NCBI GenBank assembly: GCA_016871395.1 | Contig: VFYV01000015.1 | Span: forward strand, 1 to 45,208 | Length of the DNA stretch: 45,208 nt | Reading direction: 5' to 3' | From: Actinomycetota bacterium | GTDB lineage: Bacteria; Actinomycetota; Acidimicrobiia; Acidimicrobiales; Ilumatobacteraceae | Notes under the pieces: generated by a model | Seen by the model: only the letters and a program-made list of their open reading frames with translations | The model's database searches: none | Told to the model about the DNA's origin: nothing | Shown: one piece after another, positions 24,813-33,693 of the stretch | How the letters are laid out: every line of letters starts with the position of its first letter | Numbering within the stretch: the stretch's first letter is position 1 | Position numbers and translations under genes: made by a program

Positions 24813-26216
24813 ATGAGCGATGACATGTGGCGTCGAGGATCCGGAGACGGATCGAACGATGATGACTTGGACGACTTCGGTGAACTTCGTTTCTCCGACG
24901 AGGAGGCCGATGACGTGGCCCCGTTGAGTTTCGGCTCTGACGACTCGGGGGCGTTGCCTCACTGGACCGACTCGCCATCGGCGGACCAGGCGCCCTTGTT
25001 CCCCGACGAGCGTTCCGGCGGCGCCGCGCGACCCGCTCCGCGCTCGACCGACGACGATGTCGACATTTGGGGTTCGTACTCGAGTCCGGCCCCGCGCCCC
25101 GTTCCCGACGATCCGTCCGGCTCGGTTCCGCGTACGGCCGACGCCAGTGGTGGTCGTCCGCGCGTGCGCTTGGGCGAGTCCACCGGTGGAACCCGGCGAG
25201 ACCCGACCACCGGGGCGAACACGCGGCCGATCCCGGCAACCGTCGACACCTCGGAGACCGGCCGTGGTCGGCGTGCCTCGAGCGGGGACGACCCGCAGAG
25301 CCGAACCGGAAGTGGTGCCCGGGTGCGTCCCGAGGCGCGCCCGCGTCCGGCGCGCGCCGCGCGTTCGATGGGTGGCTCCGGCGGGCGTGACATGCCCACG
25401 GCCATCGCCGTTGGCTTGCTCATGTTGGCGGTCTTCGTGGCCGCGTTGCTCTGGAGGCCGGTCGCGGTCTTGGCGATCGTTGTGTTGGTGTGTGGTCTGG
25501 CCGCCGCCGAGTTCTTCGAGAAGATCGTCGAGCGTCGCTATCGTCCGGCCACCATCGTCGGGATTGCCACTTGTGTCGCTGCTCCGTTGGCCGCCTACTG
25601 GGTCGGCGACGGCGCCCTGCCGTTGGTGCTGACGTTCGCCTTCATGGCCTCGGCCATCACCTACATCGGTGCCGAGAATGTGCAGGCCAATCCGATGCCG
25701 AACGTGGCCATCACCACGCTCGGCGTGACGTGGATCGGTTTACTCGGTGCGTATGGTGCGTTGCTGGCTGGCGCGTCGAACGCGCCCGGCCTCTCGCACG
25801 TCGGAACCGACACCTTGTTCATCGTCGCCGCCGGTGTGATCGCGAATGACGTCGGCTCCTTGTTCGTCGGTTCGGCGGCGGGCAACACGCCGCTTCGCTC
25901 TTGGATCAGCCCGAACAAGACCGTGGAGGGACTGCTCGGTGGTTCCGTGGCCACACTGGTCGTGATGTGGATCGTCAGCTTGCAGAGTGACACGTGGAAC
26001 GACATCGGGGAGGTGCTGTTGCTGGCCATCGTCGTGGCGGTCTTGGCGCCCTTGGGTGACATGGTCGAGAGCATGTTCAAGCGCAACCTCGAGATCAAGG
26101 ACTTCGGCACGATCATTCGTGGCCACGGCGGAGTCCTCGACCGGTTCGACGGATTCCTGTTCGCCCTACCCGCGTCGTACTACCTCTTGATGGTGCTTCA
26201 GCCCTACATGTCGTGA
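24813..26216 (+). CDS. cdsA: Phosphatidate cytidylyltransferase with long disordered N terminus
   Basis: A 467-residue membrane enzyme making CDP-diacylglycerol from phosphatidate and CTP. The catalytic part (from about residue 195) has 7-8 membrane helices and the C-terminal CdsA signature: NKTVEG, PLGDMVESMFKR, IKDFG and GHGGVLDRFD. Within the signature an Arg replaces the usual Pro/Gly just before GHGG. Residues 1-190 are acidic then Arg/Pro/Ser-rich, of low complexity, probably cytoplasmic and disordered; ordinary CdsA is about 270-290 residues. A strong GAGGGGAGA site precedes the ATG. Confidence 0.92.
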   Translation: MSDDMWRRGSGDGSNDDDLDDFGELRFSDEEADDVAPLSFGSDDSGALPHWTDSPSADQAPLFPDERSGGAARPAPRSTDDDVDIWGSYSSPAPRPVPDDPSGSVPRTADASGGRPRVRLGESTGGTRRDPTTGANTRPIPATVDTSETGRGRRASSGDDPQSRTGSGARVRPEARPRPARAARSMGGSGGRDMPTAIAVGLLMLAVFVAALLWRPVAVLAIVVLVCGLAAAEFFEKIVERRYRPATIVGIATCVAAPLAAYWVGDGALPLVLTFAFMASAITYIGAENVQANPMPNVAITTLGVTWIGLLGAYGALLAGASNAPGLSHVGTDTLFIVAAGVIANDVGSLFVGSAAGNTPLRSWISPNKTVEGLLGGSVATLVVMWIVSLQSDTWNDIGEVLLLAIVVAVLAPLGDMVESMFKRNLEIKDFGTIIRGHGGVLDRFDGFLFALPASYYLLMVLQPYMS

Positions 26217-26226
26217 CGGTCGGTCG

Positions 26227-27402
26227 ATGATGGGCTCGCCCAGCACTGTTCGTGTGGCCATCGCCGGTTCGTCCGGTTCGATCGGTGGACAAACTCTCGA
26301 CGTCGTGCGGGCCGAGAACGCGCGACCCGAGCGTGACGTCGAGTACGTCGTGACGGCTCTCGGCGTCGGTTCGTCAGTCGACACTCTCGTCGCCCAAGCC
26401 CGCGAGTTTCGCGTGGGCGTGGTGGCGGTGGCCGACACCGCCCGGGTGGCCGAGGTGCGTGAGGCGTTGCCCGGGGTCCGCGTGGAGGCGACCATGTCCG
26501 ACCTCGTCGCCCACGCCGACGTGGTCGTGAATGCCGTGGTCGGCTTCGCCGGCCTCGACGTGACGTTGGCGACGTTGGCCGCGGGCAAGCGTTTGGCGTT
26601 GGCCAACAAGGAATCCCTCATCGCTGCCGGGCCGGTGGTGCGGCCGTTACGGTCGACGCCTGGCGCCGAGATCATCCCGGTCGACAGCGAGCACTGCGCG
26701 ATCCACCAGTGCCTGCGTTCCACCGTTCGCCCGGGAGTGGAGGTGTCCCGCGTCGTCCTGACCGCCAGCGGAGGACCTTTTCGGGGTCGCACCACCGACG
26801 ACCTGCGGTCCGTCACGGTGGATCAGGCGCTGGCCCATCCGACGTGGAGCATGGGTCCCAAGATCACCATCGATTCGTCCACGTTGATGAACAAGGGACT
26901 CGAGGTCATCGAGGCTCACGAACTGTTCGGGATCCCGTACGACCACATCGACGTGGTGGTACACCCCCAGAGCATCATCCACTCCATGGTCGAATTCTCC
27001 GACGGCTCCACGATGGCTCAGTTGAGCCTGGCCGACATGCGGTTGCCCATCGGCTATGCCCTCGCGCATCCGCACCGCATCGCGTCACCCTTCGGGCGCA
27101 TCGATTGGAAGAACCTGCAACGACTGGACTTCGCGTCTCCCGATCGGAACACGTTCCGTTGCCTCGACCTCGCCTACGAGGCCGGTCGCATCGGCGGAAC
27201 GGCACCCGCGTTCATGTCGGCAGCAAACGAGGTGGTGGTCGATCGATTCCTCGACGGTGGCTTGCGGTGGACCCAGATCGCCGAGATCGTGGAGGAGTCG
27301 TTGCAGCGACATCAGTCACTCTCTGGACCATTGGAAGCCGCCGACATCATCGAGGCCGACCGGCGCGGGCGCGAAACTGCTCGTAGCATTCTGTCGCCAT
27401 GA
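26227..27402 (+). CDS. dxr: 1-deoxy-D-xylulose 5-phosphate reductoisomerase
   Basis: A 391-residue NADPH-dependent enzyme committing carbon to the MEP isoprenoid pathway. The N-terminal dinucleotide loop GSSGSIGGQTLDV, ANKESLI, VDSEHCAI, TASGGPFR, HPTWSMGPKITIDSSTLMN and VHPQSIIHSMVEF are all present. Adjacent ATG codons at 26227 and 26230 are both possible starts. It overlaps the M50 protease start by 4 nt; ispG of the same pathway follows that gene. Confidence 0.96.
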   Translation: MMGSPSTVRVAIAGSSGSIGGQTLDVVRAENARPERDVEYVVTALGVGSSVDTLVAQAREFRVGVVAVADTARVAEVREALPGVRVEATMSDLVAHADVVVNAVVGFAGLDVTLATLAAGKRLALANKESLIAAGPVVRPLRSTPGAEIIPVDSEHCAIHQCLRSTVRPGVEVSRVVLTASGGPFRGRTTDDLRSVTVDQALAHPTWSMGPKITIDSSTLMNKGLEVIEAHELFGIPYDHIDVVVHPQSIIHSMVEFSDGSTMAQLSLADMRLPIGYALAHPHRIASPFGRIDWKNLQRLDFASPDRNTFRCLDLAYEAGRIGGTAPAFMSAANEVVVDRFLDGGLRWTQIAEIVEESLQRHQSLSGPLEAADIIEADRRGRETARSILSP

Positions 27403-28646
27403 CCCTGTACCGATCGCTGCGCGACGAGATGATGGCCGGCGGGGCCGTGGGCGAGACCCCGGTCGACCAAGGCCCCAAGCGCTCGGTCGCGCTCACGTCC
27501 GGGCTCGTCATCTTGGCCTTGTTGGTCTGGCTCGGCGTGACGAACGTCTGGAGCCTCGTGTTGGTGGTCGGTCTGCTGGTGTCGGTTTTCCTTCACGAGG
27601 TCGGCCACTTCGTCACCGCCGGTTGGGCGGGTATGAAGCGAACCCAGTTCTTCATGGGATTCGGCCCCAAGCTTTGGAGCATGACCCGCAATGGCGTCGA
27701 ATTCGGCGTTCGCGCCTTGCCGTTGGGGGCGTTCGTGCGCATCGTCGGTATGAACAATCTCGATCCGGTCGAACCCGGCGACGAGACGGTGTCGTATTCG
27801 AGCAAGCCCTACCGTTGGCGTCTACTCGTCATCACCGCGGGCTCGATGATGCACATGATCATCGCGATCGTCATCATGATGTTCGTGTACACCACCGGCG
27901 GTCGTTATCAGGAGACCGGAGAGGTGAAGGTGTTCGCCATCACCGAAGGCTCACCGGCCGAACGCGCCGGTATCGAACTCGATGACCACATCACGACCAT
28001 CGGTGGCCGGGCCATCGGCAGTGTCGACGAATTGAGCGAAACCATCGGTGGCATCGGGGCCGGTGAGCGCGTCACGGTCGAGTTCCTCCGCGATGGGACG
28101 GCGGCGTCGGTCGATGTCACCCTCGTCGAGCGACCCTCGGAGCCCGGCTCCGGATTGGGTTATTTGGGCGTGGGAACCAACAGCTGGGGACGTTCCGAAC
28201 TGGGAATCGCCTCGGGTTTCTCCCACGTCATGGGCGACCTCTGGGGCGGGATGGGTCGCACGTTTTCTGGCATCGGCACGGTGGTGAACCCGGCCAATCA
28301 ATGGGAGCAACTCACCAACTCCGAAGCCGATCAGTCCAAGCGACCCACCACCGTGGTCGGTGTCACCAAGGTCGCCGGCGAGATCGGTGATCGTGACGGT
28401 CTCTACGGGGTGCTGGAGGTGTTGGCCTCGATCAACGTTTTCGTCGGTCTGTTCAACCTGCTGCCCCTCTTACCCTTCGACGGCGGCCACGCCGCCATCG
28501 CCACCTACGAGCGCATTCGGAGCCGAAAGGGTCGTGACTACCGGGCCGATGTCGAGAAAATGTGGCCGGCCACCGTGGTGGTCGTGTCGCTTCTGATGTT
28601 CCTCACCTTCACCGGCCTGTACCTCGACCTCACACGCCCGTTCTGA
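27399..28646 (+). CDS. Site-2 protease (RseP/Rip1-like, M50)
   Basis: A 415-residue intramembrane zinc protease. HEVGH (66-70) gives the zinc ligands and catalytic Glu, and the C-terminal LLPLLPFDGGH supplies the Asp ligand. A PDZ domain lies between (about 175-245, with GSPAERAGIELDD). Such proteases release membrane-tethered anti-sigma factors; Rip1 is the mycobacterial counterpart in the same dxr-ispG position. The N-terminal 30 residues are a cytosolic tail before the first helix. Confidence 0.92.
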   Translation: MTLYRSLRDEMMAGGAVGETPVDQGPKRSVALTSGLVILALLVWLGVTNVWSLVLVVGLLVSVFLHEVGHFVTAGWAGMKRTQFFMGFGPKLWSMTRNGVEFGVRALPLGAFVRIVGMNNLDPVEPGDETVSYSSKPYRWRLLVITAGSMMHMIIAIVIMMFVYTTGGRYQETGEVKVFAITEGSPAERAGIELDDHITTIGGRAIGSVDELSETIGGIGAGERVTVEFLRDGTAASVDVTLVERPSEPGSGLGYLGVGTNSWGRSELGIASGFSHVMGDLWGGMGRTFSGIGTVVNPANQWEQLTNSEADQSKRPTTVVGVTKVAGEIGDRDGLYGVLEVLASINVFVGLFNLLPLLPFDGGHAAIATYERIRSRKGRDYRADVEKMWPATVVVVSLLMFLTFTGLYLDLTRPF

Positions 28647-28653
28647 TTGTTGG

Positions 28654-28659
28654 CAAACT
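28654..28659 (+). promoter_or_regulatory. Leaderless-type -10 box of ispG
   Basis: CAAACT is followed by 7 nt and the ATG at 28667. No Shine-Dalgarno site precedes the start, unlike the coupled genes upstream. Confidence 0.4.
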
Positions 28660-28666
28660 GACGGTC

Positions 28667-29890
28667 ATGCAGCACGCGTCGATCATCCCTCGTCGCCCGA
28701 CGCGCAAGATTCACGTCGGCAAGGTGGCCGTCGGTGGTGACGCGCCGATCACGGTGCAGTCGATGACCATCACCAAGACCGCGGATGTCGAAGGTACCCT
28801 GCAGCAGATCTACGCATTGGCGGCTGCGGGCTGTGACATCGTTCGCTGCACCTGCAACGAGATCGAGGCCGCCGAGGGTTTGGCCCGTATCGTTCCGCGC
28901 TCACCCGTACCGGTGATCGCCGATATCCACCACCAGTACAAGATGGCGTTGGCCGCGATGGAAGCCGGGGTGCACGGTCTACGCCTGAACCCGGGCAACA
29001 TTCGCAAGCCCGAGCACATCAAAGCCGTGGCTAGTGAAGCCCGTGATCGTGGCATCCCCATTCGCATCGGGGTGAACGGCGGTTCACTAGATCCCGAGTT
29101 GTACGACAAGTACGGTGGCAAAGTCGCTCCGGAGGCGATGGTCGAGTCGGCTCTGCGCGAGATCGCCTACTTCCGAGAGGTCGATTTCGATCTCATCAAG
29201 ATCAGCGTCAAGGCCTCCAACGTCCCACTGATGGTGGAGGCCTATCGTCAACTGAGCGAGGCCACCGACCATCCCTTGCACCTCGGAGTCACCGAGGCCG
29301 GTCCGTTGCCCGGCGGCTTGTTGAAGGCCACCGCGGGCATCGCCACGCTCTTGATGGAAGGTATCGGAGACACGATCCGTTACAGCCTCACCGCTGATCC
29401 GGTCGAAGAGGCCCGTGCCGGCCGACAACTGTTGGAGGCGCTCGGTTTGCGGGAGCGCAAGAACGTGGATCTCATCGCGTGTCCGTCGTGCGGACGCGCC
29501 GAGATCGATGTCATCGACGTGGCGAACCGGGCCATGGCCGCCTTTGGTGAGCGCCAGATTCCTCTGCAGGTGGCGGTGATGGGTTGTGTGGTCAACGGTC
29601 CCGGCGAGGCCCGCGACGCCGACATTGGCATCGCCGCCGGTAACAAGCGGGGTCACCTCTTCGTGAAGGGTCGCAACGTGGCCGTGGTGCCCGAGTCCGA
29701 GATGGTCGAGGCGTTGGTGGACTGGGCCGAGTTCATTCACGAGCACGGGGTCGAGGCGGCCATCGCCCGTGCGGACACGGCCAAGGCCGAACGTGAGGCG
29801 GCCAAGGATCGTTCCGCCTTGCTGGCCGAAAAGGGTGAGGACGCCAACAACGTGAACGAACGAATCATCGAGATTCGCAAGAAGTCCTGA
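28667..29890 (+). CDS. ispG: 4-hydroxy-3-methylbut-2-enyl diphosphate synthase (flavodoxin/ferredoxin)
   Basis: A 407-residue Fe-S enzyme of the MEP pathway converting MEcPP to HMBPP. The N-terminal TIM barrel (PITVQSMT, ADIHHQYKMAL, RLNPGNI) is followed by the Fe-S domain with C272-x2-C275, C307 and E314 (MGCVVNGPGEA). The C-terminal tail after about 370 is Ala/Glu/Lys-rich and charged. The ATG at 28667 replaces an upstream open frame that overlaps the M50 gene. Confidence 0.96.
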   Translation: MQHASIIPRRPTRKIHVGKVAVGGDAPITVQSMTITKTADVEGTLQQIYALAAAGCDIVRCTCNEIEAAEGLARIVPRSPVPVIADIHHQYKMALAAMEAGVHGLRLNPGNIRKPEHIKAVASEARDRGIPIRIGVNGGSLDPELYDKYGGKVAPEAMVESALREIAYFREVDFDLIKISVKASNVPLMVEAYRQLSEATDHPLHLGVTEAGPLPGGLLKATAGIATLLMEGIGDTIRYSLTADPVEEARAGRQLLEALGLRERKNVDLIACPSCGRAEIDVIDVANRAMAAFGERQIPLQVAVMGCVVNGPGEARDADIGIAAGNKRGHLFVKGRNVAVVPESEMVEALVDWAEFIHEHGVEAAIARADTAKAEREAAKDRSALLAEKGEDANNVNERIIEIRKKS

Positions 29891-29917
29891 GCGTCGCCTC
29901 GCGGTGACGACCAACCC

Positions 29918-31069
29918 TCAGCGCGCGACATCGGACCATTCCGTGACGCGGAAGAAGGTGGCCTTGCCCCGAACCGTGAGTTCCTGCCCGGGCGCAAGGT
30001 AGGTGACTTCGCCCCGCCGGAGCATGTCGGTCGACCCCACCCCGCACAGGGACAGTTCGCGCGTGCGCGCGCGAATGGTCTCGGTCCCGTCGATTTGGTG
30101 GACCCACAAGACGAAGGGAGCCGGCGGGGTGACGTAACGCCACAGGCGACCGGCCTCGGTGCGCGCGACGGGTGTGGCGCGTAAGACGGGGTCGGGAAGT
30201 GACTCGGGAACGACGGTGGCCAACAACTCGTTCACGTCGACGTGCTTGTTGGTGAGACCACAACGCACGACGTTGTCGCTCGACCCCATCACCTCGACGC
30301 CGGTGCCTCGGAGATAAGCGTGAAGATTCCCCGGACCCAGATACAGGGCCTCTCCGGGAGCGAGCACGACGTGATTCATCAGCAGCGTGACGATCACCGC
30401 GGGATCGCCGGGGTACGAGCGAGCCAGTCGGGCCGCCCATTGCGCGCTCGCCGAATCGTGGTGGAGACAGGAGTCGATGATGTCGTTCTGCAGGATGCGG
30501 ACCTCCTCGGTCCCGCCGAACAGGTAGCGGAGCGCGTGATCGAGATCGTGATCCGCGATCAACCGCGCGAGATGCGAGGCGCTACCACCGATGGAGTGCA
30601 GCAGACTGACCGAATCGACTTCGCGGCGAAAGCCGCACAAGGCCTCGAAGGGTTCGAGGGCGCAGACGAGTTCGGGCTTGGCGAAAGGGTCGCGATAGAT
30701 GCGGCGACTGTTGCCGATGGGGATGTCGAGACGATTCTCGCGGGCATATCCGCCACGGGCCTGCTCTTGCGACGGGTGGCTTTGCAGAGACAACGGCCTG
30801 GCGGCGGCGAGGATCTTGAGAAGGAACGGCAGTTCACCCGACACCGCGGTGAGAGGAGAGAAGAGACCACCGGTGTCGTCGCTCAGGCTCGGGGAGTAGC
30901 CCCGTCGGCCCGCGTCGTCCAATTCGATCACCTTGGATGGACCGCCGAGGTGCGTCCCGAACCACAGTTCGGCCCACGGGCGACCGTCGGCATCGAGTCC
31001 GAGCAGCGACGGTATGGACGCCGAGTCCCCCCAGGGGTAGTGCTGTACGACACCGCGGACGAGTTTCAT
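29918..31069 (-). CDS. manA: Mannose-6-phosphate isomerase, class I
   Basis: A 383-residue zinc isomerase interconverting fructose-6-phosphate and mannose-6-phosphate, feeding GDP-mannose for glycans. YPWGDS at the start, SLQSHPSQEQA (metal ligands Q96, H98), DPFAKPELV and GPGNLHAYLRGTG-EVMGSSDNVVRCGLTNKHVDV are type I PMI signatures. It starts 19 nt behind proS on the same strand, so the two share a transcript. A perfect 12-bp palindrome GGTCGATCGACC (31070-31081) lies just before the ATG. Confidence 0.93.
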   Translation of the reverse strand: MKLVRGVVQHYPWGDSASIPSLLGLDADGRPWAELWFGTHLGGPSKVIELDDAGRRGYSPSLSDDTGGLFSPLTAVSGELPFLLKILAAARPLSLQSHPSQEQARGGYARENRLDIPIGNSRRIYRDPFAKPELVCALEPFEALCGFRREVDSVSLLHSIGGSASHLARLIADHDLDHALRYLFGGTEEVRILQNDIIDSCLHHDSASAQWAARLARSYPGDPAVIVTLLMNHVVLAPGEALYLGPGNLHAYLRGTGVEVMGSSDNVVRCGLTNKHVDVNELLATVVPESLPDPVLRATPVARTEAGRLWRYVTPPAPFVLWVHQIDGTETIRARTRELSLCGVGSTDMLRRGEVTYLAPGQELTVRGKATFFRVTEWSDVAR

Positions 31070-31088
31070 GGTCGATCGACCGACCTCA

Positions 31089-32882
31089 TCACCGACGCGG
31101 GTTCGCGCTGCATTGGGCCACCAACTCGTCGACGGCCGAGGTGACGGCGATGTTGCGTCGCTCGTTGGTGGCGCGATCGCGCACCTCGATCACTCCGTCG
31201 GCCAGACCCTTGCCCACGATCACGATGGTCGGAACGCCGATGAGTTCGGCGTCCTTGAATTTCACACCAGGCGACACGGTGGTGCGGTCGTCGAGCATCA
31301 CCCTGACACCTCGGGCCTCGAGTTCGCTCGTCAGACGCTCGGCCTCGGTGGCAATGATGTCGGAGCCCTTGGAGGCGATCACAACGTGCACGTCGGCCGG
31401 AGCCACCTCGCGTGGCCAGCAGAGTCCCATGTCGTCGGCCGTTGCTTCGGCGATGGCGGCCACGGCGCGCGACACACCGATGCCGTAACTGCCCATGGTG
31501 ACGACGACCTGCTTGCCGTTCTGGTCGAGCACCGTCAGGCCGAGGGCCTCGGCGTACTTGCGACCGAGTTGGAAGATGTGACCGATCTCGATTCCCCGCG
31601 CCATCTCCAGCGTCGAGTCGATCCCGCGTTCGGCGCAGGCCGGGCACGGGTCACCAGCCAGCACCTCGGCCGCCTCGATGGTGCCATCGGGCGTGAAGTC
31701 GCGACCACACGTCAGATCGACGACGTGAGTTCCCGCGGCGTTGGCGCCCGTGACCCATCGCGTACCCGGCACGACGCGCGGATCCACGACATAGCGGATC
31801 CCCGAAGCCGATGTGGTTCCGAGCATGTCGGGTCCGATGTAGCCCTTCACGAGGACGGAGTGCGCCGCAAAGTCGGCCTCGGAGAATGCCTCGGGTTCGG
31901 CCGGACCGACCTGGGCCCCGAGACGCTTCATGTCGACCTCGCGGTCGCCGGGCAGCCCGATGGCCAAGGGCTCGCGACGTCCGTCGGGATAGCGCAACAT
32001 CACGATGACGTTCTTCAACGTATCGGCGGCGCTCCACGCGCGATCGTTCCGTCGCAGATCAGCGCGGTCGTTCAACAGATCGACCAGCGTGGCGATGGTC
32101 GGGGTACCCGGGGTGTCGACCACGCGGGCGGCCGGAGCGGCGTCGATGGCGATCGATCTCGGTGTCGGAACGCGCACCGCTTCGGTGTTGGCGGCGTAAC
32201 CGCAGGCGCACCGCACGAAAGTGTCCTCACCCACCTCGAGCGGGGTCAGGAACTCTTCGCTCTTGGACCCGCCCATGGCTCCCGACATGGCCGAAACGAT
32301 GACGAAAGGCAGACCGAGGCGTTCGAAAGTGCGGATGTAGGCGGCTCGGTGATCCTCGTAGCTCTTGCCCAAGCCGGCATCGTCGATGTCGAAGCTGTAG
32401 CTGTCCTTCATGACGAACTCGCGGCCCCGAAGCAAACCGGCACGGGGACGAGCCTCGTCGCGGTACTTGGTTTGAATCTGGTAGATCACGAGGGGCAGGT
32501 CCTTGTAACTGCTGTAGAGGTCTTTCACCAGCAGGGTGAACATCTCCTCGTGCGTGGGGCCGAGAAGGTAGTCGGCACCGCGTCGGTCCTGAAGACGGAA
32601 CAAGTTCGGCCCGTACTCGGACCAGCGGTTCGTGGCCTCGTACGGTTCGCGGGGAAGCAGGGCGGGGAAGTGGACCTCTTGGAAGCCGGCGGCGTCCATC
32701 TCCTCGCGGATCACCCGCTCGACGTTGCGGTAGACGATCCAGCCCAAGGGCAGCCAGGTGAACCCGCCCGGGGCGGCCCGGCGGATGTAGCCCGCGCGCA
32801 GCATCAATTGGTGGCTCGGAACCTCGGCATCGGAGGGGTTCTCCCGCAGGGTTCGCACGAACAGGCTGGACAGCCGCAACAT
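31089..32882 (-). CDS. proS: Prolyl-tRNA synthetase (bacterial type with editing domain)
   Basis: A 597-residue class II synthetase. The N-terminal catalytic part has motif 2 ([28 protein letters not shown]) and is interrupted by the INS editing insertion (about 225-400) that clears Ala-tRNA(Pro). Motif 3 (GSYGIGVSR) and the C-terminal anticodon-binding domain follow. The ATG at 32882 is fixed by a TAACCT box 7 nt upstream; the longer frame runs antisense through the rimP leader. Confidence 0.95.
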   Translation of the reverse strand: MLRLSSLFVRTLRENPSDAEVPSHQLMLRAGYIRRAAPGGFTWLPLGWIVYRNVERVIREEMDAAGFQEVHFPALLPREPYEATNRWSEYGPNLFRLQDRRGADYLLGPTHEEMFTLLVKDLYSSYKDLPLVIYQIQTKYRDEARPRAGLLRGREFVMKDSYSFDIDDAGLGKSYEDHRAAYIRTFERLGLPFVIVSAMSGAMGGSKSEEFLTPLEVGEDTFVRCACGYAANTEAVRVPTPRSIAIDAAPAARVVDTPGTPTIATLVDLLNDRADLRRNDRAWSAADTLKNVIVMLRYPDGRREPLAIGLPGDREVDMKRLGAQVGPAEPEAFSEADFAAHSVLVKGYIGPDMLGTTSASGIRYVVDPRVVPGTRWVTGANAAGTHVVDLTCGRDFTPDGTIEAAEVLAGDPCPACAERGIDSTLEMARGIEIGHIFQLGRKYAEALGLTVLDQNGKQVVVTMGSYGIGVSRAVAAIAEATADDMGLCWPREVAPADVHVVIASKGSDIIATEAERLTSELEARGVRVMLDDRTTVSPGVKFKDAELIGVPTIVIVGKGLADGVIEVRDRATNERRNIAVTSAVDELVAQCSANPRR

Positions 32883-32889
32883 TGCCCCG

Positions 32890-32895
32890 AGGTTA
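32890..32895 (-). promoter_or_regulatory. Leaderless-type -10 box of proS
   Basis: On the minus strand TAACCT is followed by 7 nt and the ATG at 32882. Confidence 0.55.
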
Positions 32896-32907
32896 GTTCG
32901 CAGCCTG

Positions 32908-32913
32908 TAACAT
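32908..32913 (+). promoter_or_regulatory. Candidate -10 box of the rimP-nusA-infB operon
   Basis: TAACAT (within TGTAACAT) lies divergent from the proS promoter. It would start an RNA near 32920, giving a leader of about 120 nt that contains two hairpins. Confidence 0.45.
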
Positions 32914-32935
32914 GCAGGTCGTCTTGAGAGGGTTT

Positions 32936-32984
32936 CCGCCGTAGGCGGGTCGACGAGGCGTGAGCGAAAGCTCACGTCTTTTTT
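32936..32984 (+). terminator. Attenuator-like hairpins and intrinsic terminator in the rimP leader
   Basis: A first hairpin CCGCC-GTA-GGCGG (32936-32948) is followed by a 10-bp stem (32956-32979; core CGTGAGC and GCTCACG) with a GAAA tetraloop and a run of T to 32984. The upstream gene proS points away, so this terminator acts on the operon's own leader. Attenuation of rimP-nusA-ylxR-infB is the natural reading, since NusA itself modulates termination. Confidence 0.75.
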
Positions 32985-33039
32985 CATCACTTGGGACGAG
33001 TCAGACACCACGACAGACGTAGGAGAGGAGAACGACGAC

Positions 33040-33690
33040 ATGACCGGCACCGACGACAGCGTCACCGACGGCGTCCACCGACTCGTTCTGCCGATCCTGG
33101 CCGATCTCGGTCTCGAGTTGTACGACCTCGAATACGTCGGCGGCACGGTGAAGGTCACCGTCGACACGCCTGCGGGGTCGCCTGGTGGCGTCGACGTGGA
33201 CCAGTTGGCCCGCGCCACGCGCCTCATCTCGCGCGATCTCGATCACGTCGATCCCATCCCCGGTCGCTACACCTTGGAGGTCTCCAGCCCCGGCCTCGAG
33301 CGCAACTTGCGCCTGCCTCGTCACTTCCGACGCGAGATCGGCAAGCAGGTGACCGTGCGACTCGCCAACGTCGTGAACGGCGAGCGACGAACATCAGGTG
33401 AGTTGATCGCGGCGTCGGAGATCGACTTCACCCTGCGTCTGGAGTCGGGAGAAGAGCGGGTCATCGCACTGGATCAGGTGGACCGTGCCCGCACCGTCTT
33501 CGTGTGGGAGGCGGCGCCCAAGCCCGTACCCGGCGCGAGGAAGGGCGCCCGGGGTAAAAGTTCGGCCTCGGGACCGCGGTCCGGAGCCGAAAAGGGCTCG
33601 GCCACGGCAGACTTGTGCGCTGACATCGACACCGATCCAGACGACCCCGATTTCGACGAAACAGACACCCACGACGACCAGGAGCCCTGA
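33040..33690 (+). CDS. rimP: Ribosome maturation factor RimP
   Basis: A 216-residue protein. The two-domain RimP fold, needed for 30S assembly, covers about residues 5-160 ([50 protein letters not shown]). The remaining 55 residues are a low-complexity Gly/Ser then Asp-rich tail, an extension beyond the usual 150-170 residues. A strong site AGGAGAGGAG (33021-33030) precedes the ATG. First gene of the nusA operon. Confidence 0.94.
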   Translation: MTGTDDSVTDGVHRLVLPILADLGLELYDLEYVGGTVKVTVDTPAGSPGGVDVDQLARATRLISRDLDHVDPIPGRYTLEVSSPGLERNLRLPRHFRREIGKQVTVRLANVVNGERRTSGELIAASEIDFTLRLESGEERVIALDQVDRARTVFVWEAAPKPVPGARKGARGKSSASGPRSGAEKGSATADLCADIDTDPDDPDFDETDTHDDQEP

Positions 33691-33693
33691 GTC

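Noticed and set aside
31070-31081. 12-bp palindrome GGTCGATCGACC before manA as an operator
   Set aside because: It lies inside the proS-manA transcript with no nearby promoter, so it is noted only in the manA entry.
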